A stretch of 44,237 bases of DNA, taken from NCBI GenBank assembly GCA_039111535.1, contig JBCCIM010000024.1, positions 1-44,237 of the forward strand. Direction: 5' to 3'. Both the position numbers and the translations under genes were made by a program. This DNA is from Bacteroidota bacterium (GTDB lineage: Bacteria; Bacteroidota; Rhodothermia; Rhodothermales; JAHQVL01). Positions 9,179-17,700 of this stretch are shown piece by piece (the stretch's first letter is position 1; every line of letters begins with the position of its first letter). The notes below the pieces were generated by a model. The model saw nothing but the letters and a program-made list of their open reading frames with translations. It was not told the origin of the DNA and did no database searches.

Positions 9179-9194
9179 TCTTCCACGTGGAACT
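9179..9194. promoter_or_regulatory. parS-like palindrome
   Basis: A 16-bp site around a perfect 12-bp palindrome (TTCCACGTGGAA, 9181-9192). It matches the general bacterial parS consensus as I recall it (TGTTNCACGTGNAACA) at 14 of 16 positions, and its right half-site GTGGAAC is exact. It is intergenic. Whether the host ParB binds it is unknown. A chance or other-regulator palindrome is possible. Confidence 0.4.
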
Positions 9195-9205
9195 TGCACA
9201 TATAA

Positions 9206-9229
9206 TATACATATGTTATCATATGTATA
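9206..9229. promoter_or_regulatory. AT-rich inverted repeat, possible operator
   Basis: A perfect 10-bp inverted repeat (9206-9215 with 9220-9229) has a 4-nt spacer and lies 57 bp before the start of the transposase-domain gene. A TATAAT hexamer at 9201-9206 abuts it, so the repeat would overlap a transcription start. It could be an operator or a relic of a transposon end. Confidence 0.4.
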
Positions 9230-9285
9230 CACATCACGCAGATATATACGCTGCTAACTTTCTTCATCACCTTACGCAAGCTGCA

Positions 9286-9771
9286 ATGATTGAACCTCTA
9301 GTTTTGACAGAAAAACAGACCGCCCTTACGGATAGTCAATGGGATGCCATCAAAGACCTGTTTGATTGCCGGCGCAAACGCAAACACGCCATCCGGGGCA
9401 TTATCAATGCGATTCTTTACGTGGTGCATAACGACATCCACTGGCGGATGCTACCCAAAAGCTATGCACCGTGGCAAACAGTTTATTACTATTTCGACAA
9501 GTGGAGAAAAACGGGCGTGTGGCAACGCGTGCTCGAAACCTTACCGAATGACATTCGGCAAAAAGCCATGGCATCCTCTTTTGTCTCTCCGTACCCGACA
9601 GTAGATCTCAAAATCTACCAGGCTACACCACAGCCTCGTCGCGCAAAGATTCATACAGTGGAAGCCGGCAGCAGCCTTACGCCTGAGCAACGTCAGGCAC
9701 GCCGCTACGCCTGGGTACTACGCGATTTTATCGGATCTGACGACGATTCACCACACAACCAGGCAGCCTAA
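9286..9771 (+). CDS. orphan IS5-type transposase N-terminal domain (DUF4096-like) protein
   Basis: 161 residues from the ATG at 9286. The first about 100 residues match the helical DNA-binding domain at the N-terminus of IS5-group transposases, with LTDSQWDAIKDLF, then HAIRGIINAILYVVHNDIHWRMLPK, then WQTVYYYFDKWRKTGVW. The following about 60 residues are not transposase-like: no DDE catalytic segment, a basic PRRAKIH stretch and an acidic end. No second ORF of an IS5 pair and no terminal repeats follow; the next gene begins within 75 bp. It may be an IS remnant or a domesticated DNA-binding protein. Confidence 0.65.
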   Translation: MIEPLVLTEKQTALTDSQWDAIKDLFDCRRKRKHAIRGIINAILYVVHNDIHWRMLPKSYAPWQTVYYYFDKWRKTGVWQRVLETLPNDIRQKAMASSFVSPYPTVDLKIYQATPQPRRAKIHTVEAGSSLTPEQRQARRYAWVLRDFIGSDDDSPHNQAA

Positions 9772-9812
9772 CCTGCTGGTTTAGATCAATACGTTGCTTA
9801 GTTGTTTTGCGT

Positions 9813-9846
9813 GTAATAGGGATGCGGGTTCTCGCATCCCTATTAC
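9813..9846. terminator. bidirectional hairpin between convergent genes
   Basis: A perfect 14-bp stem (9813-9826 with 9833-9846) has a 6-nt loop and is followed on the plus strand by a short T-rich stretch. It sits between two convergent genes, and its right arm includes the stop codon of the minus-strand methyltransferase gene. The 3' T run is poor, so strength is uncertain. Confidence 0.65.
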
Positions 9847-10808
9847 TTTCTCCGGCCAGTACCAGGCGACGTGGACGCGTGTTTTACCAGTTTGCAGATG
9901 AAGAACCCATCTGTATGGTAACCGGGTAGTATACGGCGTGCATGTTGCACCTGAGGATGAAAATCTTTGCCGGCCCATGTCATACACGGTGCGGCGAGTT
10001 GATCAAAATCGAGTACAAAAGGCACCGCTTCAACTACACCATCAAAGCGTTTGAGCAAGGAAGAGACCACCCCTTCGTTCTCTTCAGGTGCAAAAGAACA
10101 GGTTGAATACACAACGGTCCCACCAGGCCTTACGGCATGCAGCGCGGAATATAGCAGACGCCGTTGTTTGTGCGCCATTTCCTTGATTTTTCGTGGACTC
10201 CAGTAGGCATAGGTTTCAGGATTGCTGGTGTGAAACCGGCCCTCACTAGAACAGGGCGCATCCAGCAAAACACGATCAAAATACTCTGGGCGGTTTTTCC
10301 AGACGGCCCGGCCATCTTTCAAAAAGGTACGAACGTGCTCAGCCCCCTGTGCAGCAAGATTATCACGCAGCTTGAAAAACCTTTTCTTTACTACCTCAAC
10401 GGCAGCAAGCTCACCCGTATTTTGCATCAGACAAGCCATTTGCAGCGTTTTGCTACCTGGCGCAGCGGCAAGGTCGAGCACCCGCTCATCGGGTTGCGGA
10501 TCCAGTACGAGCGGCGGCACCATACTCGATTGATTCTGCACATAAATTTTTTGCTCCGAAAACAATATAGACCCCAGCAAGGCTTCGCGCTGATCATGCG
10601 AAATCCAGAAGCCGTTTTCGAACCATGAAAGCGGTGTAGCATCGAGGCCCGCTGCCTGTAGCATGCCGTGTACCTCTCGCTGCGATCCCCGTAACGTGTT
10701 TACGCGAAAACTGGTTGCACGCGGGCTTGAAAGCGCGGCTTCAACGGCGCTGTATTGCGCCGGCGACACAATTGCTTTTAGGCGTTCGATAAATTCGGTG
10801 GGTATCAT
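9843..10808 (-). CDS. RNA m5C methyltransferase (NOL1/NOP2/Sun, RsmF-like)
   Basis: 321 residues from the ATG at 10808. It transfers a methyl group from S-adenosylmethionine to a cytosine C5 in RNA, probably 16S rRNA. The SAM-binding motif DLAAAPGSKT is at residues 112-121. The two family cysteines are visible: Cys186 in DAPCSSEG (motif IV) and Cys237 in YSTCSFAPEENE (motif VI), respectively the release and nucleophilic residues of the family. It ends soon after the catalytic domain, without the long C-terminal PUA-like extension of E. coli RsmF. An upstream in-frame start at 10865 would add 19 atypical residues. It is divergent from clpX with about 190 bp between. The target base is not determinable. 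Confidence 0.88.
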   Translation of the reverse strand: MIPTEFIERLKAIVSPAQYSAVEAALSSPRATSFRVNTLRGSQREVHGMLQAAGLDATPLSWFENGFWISHDQREALLGSILFSEQKIYVQNQSSMVPPLVLDPQPDERVLDLAAAPGSKTLQMACLMQNTGELAAVEVVKKRFFKLRDNLAAQGAEHVRTFLKDGRAVWKNRPEYFDRVLLDAPCSSEGRFHTSNPETYAYWSPRKIKEMAHKQRRLLYSALHAVRPGGTVVYSTCSFAPEENEGVVSSLLKRFDGVVEAVPFVLDFDQLAAPCMTWAGKDFHPQVQHARRILPGYHTDGFFICKLVKHASTSPGTGRRK

Positions 10809-10997
10809 CTGTACATCCCGGTACAAAAGCCAGAGAATTCTAAATAATATGGATCCGCACAGCAAGCTCGCAATAAAAGAACACGTTGGTCCGCGAATAC
10901 AGCGATGGCACGTGCATTTTGTACCAACGGTCTATATCTTGCGTGGAGAAACGCTGCAAGACGCGAGCTTTCTGGCACATCCAAGCTTTTAAAAGGA

Positions 10998-12287
10998 ATG
11001 AGTAACCGACGCGGCGACAACGTCATAACGTGTTCATTTTGCGGCAGGTCCGCCCACGAGGTATCCTCCATGGTTGCCGGGCCGGACGTGTACATTTGTG
11101 ACCGATGCATTAACGATGCAGCCGGCATTGTCCGCAGTGACATGTCGACCTACCAGGCAGAGCCAACAAACACCAACACCAACAACACGGCACGCCGAAA
11201 AACTTCGCTACACGTCCAGTGTTCTCCCCTTGAGATCAAAGCATCCCTCGACGAATATGTAATTGGCCAGGAGCGCGCAAAAAAAGCCCTCTCGATTGCC
11301 GTATACAACCACTACAAGCGGATCGATAACGAAAACTTCCTGCCTGACTATGCAGACGTTGAGCTCGAAAAGTCTAACATCCTGCTTGTAGGTCCAACTG
11401 GGACGGGCAAAACGCTGCTCGCAAGAACACTTGCACGTACCCTAAACGTTCCGTTTTCGATTTCTGATGCCACAGCCCTGACAGAAGCCGGCTATGTTGG
11501 CGAAGATGTAGAGAGCATCCTGGCGCACCTGCTTCACGCAGCCGACTTTAACGTCGAGCGGGCAGAACGCGGCATCATCTATATCGATGAAATCGATAAA
11601 ATTGCGCGCAAAGCCGACAATGCATCCATCACCCGCGATGTATCCGGGGAAGGGGTGCAACAGGCGTTACTAAAAATACTTGAGGGTACAATTGCCGGTG
11701 TCCCGCCCAAAGGTGGACGTAAACATCCCGAGCAAAGCCTCATTAATATCGATACGCGCAACATCCTCTTTATCTGCGGCGGTGCTTTTGATGGCCTTTC
11801 TGAGCTCATCTCTCACCGTATGTCAACCAACACCATCGGCTTCCTCACAGAATCGCAGCGGAAATTCGATCGCGACGATCCGGAAATCTTCCAGCATATT
11901 GAACCTAATGACCTGCTGAAATTTGGTCTTATCCCGGAAATGGTTGGGCGTATCCCGGTTGTTGCACCGCTCAATGCCCTGTCTGATGAAGCCATGAAAA
12001 GCATTCTGCTGAACCCGCGAAATGCATTGCTCAAGCAGTACCAAAAACTGTTTGCAATGGACGGGGTTGATCTTGTGATTGAAGATGATGCACTGGACGC
12101 CATTGTTGCCAGGGCACGAAACCTCGGCACCGGTGCGCGCGGCTTACGCTCTGTGATGGAAGACACGATGCTCGACATCATGTTCGACATGCACCATCAC
12201 CAGGATATTGGTACCTGCCGGATTTCGCATGATACCGTTGTAAAAGGTACGGCCCCAATTTTTGAGAAAAGAAAAGCTTCTGCTTAG
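10998..12287 (+). CDS. clpX: ATP-dependent Clp protease ATP-binding subunit ClpX
   Basis: A 429-residue AAA+ unfoldase that delivers substrates to ClpP. The N-terminal zinc-binding domain has Cys12, Cys15, Cys34 and Cys37 (CSFC and CDRC). Walker A GPTGTGKT is at residues 132-139 and Walker B IIYIDEID near residue 195. Also present are a GYVGEDVES pore-1 motif and RPE-type sensor regions before [11 protein letters not shown]. The ATG at 10998 directly starts the zinc domain; upstream frame residues are not family-like. An AAAAGGA sequence abuts the start, closer than usual for a ribosome site. clpP is not adjacent, unlike in many bacteria. Confidence 0.97.
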   Translation: MSNRRGDNVITCSFCGRSAHEVSSMVAGPDVYICDRCINDAAGIVRSDMSTYQAEPTNTNTNNTARRKTSLHVQCSPLEIKASLDEYVIGQERAKKALSIAVYNHYKRIDNENFLPDYADVELEKSNILLVGPTGTGKTLLARTLARTLNVPFSISDATALTEAGYVGEDVESILAHLLHAADFNVERAERGIIYIDEIDKIARKADNASITRDVSGEGVQQALLKILEGTIAGVPPKGGRKHPEQSLINIDTRNILFICGGAFDGLSELISHRMSTNTIGFLTESQRKFDRDDPEIFQHIEPNDLLKFGLIPEMVGRIPVVAPLNALSDEAMKSILLNPRNALLKQYQKLFAMDGVDLVIEDDALDAIVARARNLGTGARGLRSVMEDTMLDIMFDMHHHQDIGTCRISHDTVVKGTAPIFEKRKASA

Positions 12288-12359
12288 GGCGTGTGGACAA
12301 TCAGCTGGCAAAAGGGGACACATTATGCATTTTACAAGCTAATAGTCCACATGCCCTAA
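12284..12359 (+). other. long-arm hairpin overlapping the clpX stop
   Basis: A 15-bp inverted repeat (12284-12298 with 12345-12359), perfect apart from one pair that is G-U in RNA, encloses a 46-nt loop. Its left arm includes the clpX stop codon. No T run follows. It may end the clpX transcript by a structure-dependent route or be a small dispersed repeat. The remaining sequence to 12500 shows no gene. Confidence 0.5.
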
Positions 12360-12500
12360 TCCCATTTACCCACGCAACGCTGCGCTGCTGCCTATCCGGC
12401 CGGCCTTTGGCTCCATCATTGCATTAATGCGTAGAACCCAAACTCGGGCTTACCGCTACGTACGCAAAATAGCCGCCCAGGCACCGCCGTCCCCACAAAA

Positions 12501-14702
12501 ATGACCTTAAAGCAGCCTTTTATACTTCTGATGCTGCTGATCAGCGTTCACTTTGCTGGTCAGTTGCAGGTCTATGCGCAGGACGCGTTGTATCTGGTGA
12601 ATAACGAGACAACGGTTCGCAAAATCTCGTTTAAGTTTCCCGAAGGCAACAGCACCTTCGAGCCGGCAACCCTTTTGCCACAACTGGTAACCTCTGCACC
12701 AACTTTTTGGGACAGGTTCAACGGACTCAACCCTTTTCGCCGCAAACAAGCCTATCCGTTCAATCCTATCGAGCTACAAAAAGATGTTGTGCGGCTACGG
12801 CAGTATTACCAAAGAAACGGATTCCCTTTTCCGCGTGTGGCTTACTCAGCATCACAATATGACGCTGAAGAAAACCAAATCCATGTCATATTTGCTGTAT
12901 GGGAAGGAGAACCGCAGTACCTGGAAACCATTGATGTGCTTGCGACAGACAGCGCCAGTATCATCACCCAAATACCCGAATCCCTGCAGTCCAACTGGCG
13001 AAAGTTTAGCCGATCACTCTCCTCGAATACAGGCAAAAGGTTTACCCAGGTCGAACAGATTCGGATACAGGACCTGATCTTGAAGTGGTTTCAAAATCAT
13101 GGCTATGCTTTTGCCCGCGTAGAAGCGCAGTCGCAGGCCACAGGCGAACGGCAAGACATTCAACTCACCTACCTTGTTGATGCCGGCCCGATGGGATTTT
13201 TCTCATCCATTGAGGTACAGGGCAATGAAACCGTTTCGAACCAGGTATTGCTCAGGGAGCTTCCCTTTGAAATTGGCGAACGCTACTCCGTCACAAAACT
13301 AAGAGAAGGGCAGCAACAACTATTCGGACTCAACCTGTTCCGCGTTGCCCTTGCCGATGTACCAGAGCAACCAGAAGACAGCACGGTACAGGTAAGGCTC
13401 AGGGTAAATGAAGCCAACAGGCGCTACCTCTCTGCCGAAACAGGATACTCACGGCAGGAAGGCCTCGGGCTCGAAGGTGAATGGACCCACAGAAATTTCC
13501 TCGGCAGCGCACGCAACTTATCAATCAACCTGCGGGCCAATACAGGCCTTTTGGGGAATACGACCTCTTTTACCGCAAACAATGTTGTAGGCAAACTGCC
13601 GGCGCGGCTTTTCCGGACCTCCGTAGCACTCCGTCAACCTTATCTGTTTACAACGCGCCTTTCAGGTATTTTTGCGCCGTTCATCGAATTCCAGAACGAC
13701 CCACAACTGGCTGCAAGCAACGAATTCCTCGACATCAACCGACGAGAACTGGGGCTCAATGCTACACTGATCTACGAAGTCCTCCCTTTTCGCCCTATCA
13801 GTATTCAGTATACCCTCAGCCAGTCGCTGAGCCGGTTGGATCTGTCTAGCCTCAGTACGCTCTCTCGCGACATCTATAGCAAAAGCGTGCTTGCAGTAAG
13901 TGCAACGTTTGGCAAGACCGACAATTACCTCAATCCGCGCCGGGGCTTTCTGTTCAAACCCGTCATTGAAACAGCCGGACGGCTATTTTCCTCAGGTGTT
14001 CAGTATAATAAAGTAGGATTTGAGACCACAGGATATATCCCGATCAACCGCAAACTCATGCTTAGTGGCCGGCTCTTCGGCGGTAAACTCTGGACCTTTG
14101 GCAATAGCCGCGAGGCACTTTCAGATCGTATTTGTATCGAAGATGCTGCGTTATCCGGTGCGGTGGCTGATCGGTGCCTGCTCTATGAAAACAGGTTTGA
14201 TCCCATATTCTTTTACGCTGGCGGCAGCAACGATGTACGCGGCTGGGACTTCCAGTTGCTTGGGCCCAAAATTGCCCGTGCAGATACCAGCGTTGTCAAC
14301 GGCGTCGTGCAAACAGATGCCAACGGCAACCCGGAATTCAACAACTTCTTTTATGAACGCACCGGTGGCACCTCCAAACTCATCGGCAACCTGGAGGCCC
14401 GTATGCGTATTCCCGGCTTCGGGCCAGCGTGGCAGGGCGCTACCTTTTTTGATTTCGGACAGGTCAGTAACGGCGCCATCCGATTCAGTGACTTCCGCTA
14501 CAACGTGGGAGCCGGCTTGCGGTATCAGACCGTTGTGGGTTTCATTCGGGTGGACCTCGCCTATAAGCTCAACCCCACTACAGCCGACCTTACAAATCCG
14601 GAGGATGCGTTCCTCTTTGAGAACGGGTTCAGCACTACGCCACCCGAAGAAAAGTTTTTACGCCGATTTGGGCTTCACATCAGCATAGGACAGGCTTTCT
14701 GA
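12501..14702 (+). CDS. tamA: Omp85-family outer-membrane assembly factor (TamA/BamA-like)
   Basis: A 733-residue protein with a signal peptide ending around YAQ (residue 26). POTRA-like segments follow, the clearest near residues 227-300 (FFSSIEVQGNETVSNQVLLRELPFEIG). The C-terminal barrel shows the surface-antigen motif GGSNDVRGWDFQLLGP, where the conserved Arg of the Omp85 loop 6 (VRGW) is visible, and ends in HISIGQAF with a terminal Phe. It is followed 9 bp later by a tamB gene, so TamA (or a BamA paralogue working with TamB) is the best name. Its role is insertion or transport of proteins or lipids at the outer membrane. Confidence 0.85.
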   Translation: MTLKQPFILLMLLISVHFAGQLQVYAQDALYLVNNETTVRKISFKFPEGNSTFEPATLLPQLVTSAPTFWDRFNGLNPFRRKQAYPFNPIELQKDVVRLRQYYQRNGFPFPRVAYSASQYDAEENQIHVIFAVWEGEPQYLETIDVLATDSASIITQIPESLQSNWRKFSRSLSSNTGKRFTQVEQIRIQDLILKWFQNHGYAFARVEAQSQATGERQDIQLTYLVDAGPMGFFSSIEVQGNETVSNQVLLRELPFEIGERYSVTKLREGQQQLFGLNLFRVALADVPEQPEDSTVQVRLRVNEANRRYLSAETGYSRQEGLGLEGEWTHRNFLGSARNLSINLRANTGLLGNTTSFTANNVVGKLPARLFRTSVALRQPYLFTTRLSGIFAPFIEFQNDPQLAASNEFLDINRRELGLNATLIYEVLPFRPISIQYTLSQSLSRLDLSSLSTLSRDIYSKSVLAVSATFGKTDNYLNPRRGFLFKPVIETAGRLFSSGVQYNKVGFETTGYIPINRKLMLSGRLFGGKLWTFGNSREALSDRICIEDAALSGAVADRCLLYENRFDPIFFYAGGSNDVRGWDFQLLGPKIARADTSVVNGVVQTDANGNPEFNNFFYERTGGTSKLIGNLEARMRIPGFGPAWQGATFFDFGQVSNGAIRFSDFRYNVGAGLRYQTVVGFIRVDLAYKLNPTTADLTNPEDAFLFENGFSTTPPEEKFLRRFGLHISIGQAF

Positions 14703-14711
14703 TTTTAGACT

Positions 14712-17700
14712 GTGAAACCGCAACTCTATAAATATCTCGTGCGCCCAACCCTCGGCCTCCTGGGGGTTTGCCTGCTCTTGCTCTTTTTGCTGCATACCAG
14801 TTGGGGGTTAACGCTGGTTGGCAAAACGGTATTGAGGCAACTGGATATCTTCCCCGGTGCGACGCTCACCATCGACAAAATCTCCGGCAGTCCGTTTGGC
14901 AGTCTCAGCATTGAATCCATTGAACTGACAGCTGAGAACGACTCACTACTGGCAGATATTGAGCACGTTGACCTGGAATACAGCCTGCGCCAAATACTCC
15001 GCGGCACATACGTCTTTGAGAAACTGGCCATCACCTCACCGCAGATCCGGATGACACAGATCGAAGATGCATCATGGGATTTGATGAACGTTCTTCCGGA
15101 AAGCGACACCACAGCAGCAACACCTTATGTGCAATTCGACCACCTCTCGATAACCAGGGGCACAGTTGCAGCACATACGTATACCGCCGGCACCGATTCA
15201 ACTTACTACATCCGGGACCTCAAGCTCTTGCTTGCGCCACTCACGTTGGATGAGGGCCTCACAATGTCGCTCGAACACCTGGCCGGCGAAATTTGGGTAC
15301 CAGACACACACGAGCCGGTGGATTTGTGGCTTGCTGCACAATATGACGGCGCGGCCTTAGCGCTCGACAGTCTGCAACTAAGTTCTTCGCGAAGCAACGT
15401 AGTAGGCGAGGGTACGCTTTATCTAACGACGGCGGACTCGTTACTTTACCAGAATACGCTGTCCCTTTCTGCAGATCCGCTTTCTTTTGATGACATTCGC
15501 CTTTTTGCACCCTCGCTACAACCTGGTGCAGAGGTTGAGATGACAATCGCTGTTGATGGCAGATCAGTTGCCGGCGCAGGCAACCAGTTGATCGCTGATG
15601 CCGACGTAAGCTTCTCCGACGGCGCGAATATTCAGCTGGCCGGCACGTGGCAGAAACAGGAAAGCGGTATTGGTAACATCGCACTTACAAGTAACATCCG
15701 CGGCCTCAATCCTAAAATCCTGACGACGAATCCGAATCTGGCTGCCGATCTAAACGCAGACCTCAAGGCGTTATTGTCAGGCGAAACGTTCAAAACCATT
15801 GATGGCACCGGCAACCTGACGCTGGTTGAGTCGACTATACAGACCTATTCACTCGACAGCACGGCCGTCAATCTGACGTTTGACAACGGGGTAGCTACCC
15901 TTGATGTCGTTACGGGATTAGAGACATCTTCCTTAAAAATTGCCGGCACCCTCGCCCCATTCAGCACGCAACCCGCATACAACTTAACCGGTGATGTCGC
16001 ACAATTAGACCTCAGTCCATTTCTCCCTGAACAGACCATGGACACCAACCTCAATGGGGCGATAAAACTTGAAGGCAACGGCTTTTCTTTGGCAGATGCC
16101 GCGACAAGCCTCACACTTGAGCTGGCACCATCGCGGATTAACGATTACCAGGTATCCAACGGCACCCTCAACGCCGATTTATCTGATCAGCAGCTAACAC
16201 TCGGACTGCAACTGTACGGCCCGGCAAGTCAGGTTTCATCTGAAGGCATTGCCCAATTGGGAAGCGAAATCGAGGTAGATACGCTACGTCTTTCCCTTGA
16301 TAATTTTGATTTGATGGCTGTACTTGGAGACACTACGTCATCTGCAATTACAGCAACAGCAGCGCTAGCTGGTACAGTCGCTAAAGATGGAGGCATTGAT
16401 GTAATTCTTCGATCAACCTTTACCGAAATCGCCTACAACTCAATTTCAGTTACCAATACAGCGCTAAACGCCACCTGGGCCAAAGATCAGATTAGCGTGG
16501 TGGGTGATGGAAATCTGGGGCCAGGGTCGTTTAATATCGCCGGCCAGGTACAACTGGGAGAGGATAACCTGTCTTATGAAATTACAGAAGGGCAATTCAG
16601 CAACCTCGACATTGGGCAATTTGCACCGCAATCTGCACAGACATCTGCATTAAACGGTTCTTTCTTTTTGGTTGGCAATGGCACTGCGCCTGCTGTGCGC
16701 ACAGTTTCCGGGCAGGTAGAATTGCAAGCGTCGCGTTTAAACAGACAGGAAATCAACGACGCCAGTGTATGGATTGCCATGCATGCAGACACACTTGATA
16801 TTGACCTTGCCCTCAACCTGCCAGAAGGCAAATCTTCATTGGGTGGTCGGATCTCTTCCCTACAATCTTCGCCGACATATCAGATTTCGCGCGGCGAAAT
16901 GCAAGGCATCAACGTCGGAGCGTTGGCCGGCATCGATTCCCTCTCAACAGACCTCAACGGCGCGCTGTTGCTATCGGGCCAGGGCACAAAACTGGCAGAC
17001 ATGACAGCCCGCGTCGACCTGGTCTTGACGCCTTCACAAATCAACAACTTTAGCTTTAGCGAGAGCAGATCCACCCTCAGTCTTTTCAAAAACGAAGCGG
17101 CTGTGTCATCATCATTTGTGTTTGAAGAGGGCTTGTTTGACGTTAAAGGCGCATTACAGCAAGTTGCAGAAGCACCCGCATTCACGTTCACTGGTAAAAC
17201 AACGGCCTTCGATCTCGCCGGCCTAATCGGAGCAGACTCGGTTGCCTCGGGCCTCAATCTGCATATGGAGGGAAGCGGACAGTTTGACAATGCGGATAGC
17301 ATTTCAGTAAAGCACCTTTCCCTGAACAGCAAAATTACAGCCACAGAGAGCCACTATGGCGAGGTCAACATCGATACCCTTGCGCTGGACCTCTCGCTTG
17401 ATGATGGCCGGCTAATGGTTGACACCTTGCTGGCCGTTTCCAATGTAGCGTTGGCAAATGGCAGCGGCCCTATTGTCCTGGATAACAACGGCAATCTACC
17501 ACCCGATGCGCGTGCTTCAGCGTTCAACATGGTGACAACCTTACAGGATCTCGCTCCGCTTGCCCCGTTGATTGGGGCATCACTCATCTCGGCACAAGAA
17601 GGCACATTGCGCACACGGATTTTTGGCGAAGCAGACAACCTGCGCATGGACACCCGCATCGATGGGAATGGGTTTGTATTCAACACTTTTCATCTTGGAG

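Noticed and set aside
9187-9285. GTG start at 9187 for the transposase-domain gene
   Set aside because: It lies inside the parS-like palindrome and adds 33 residues unrelated to the family; the ATG at 9286 directly precedes the conserved domain.
14020-14688. 222-residue open frame inside the Omp85 gene
   Set aside because: It overlaps the conserved barrel of the real gene in another frame and has low-complexity, non-family composition.
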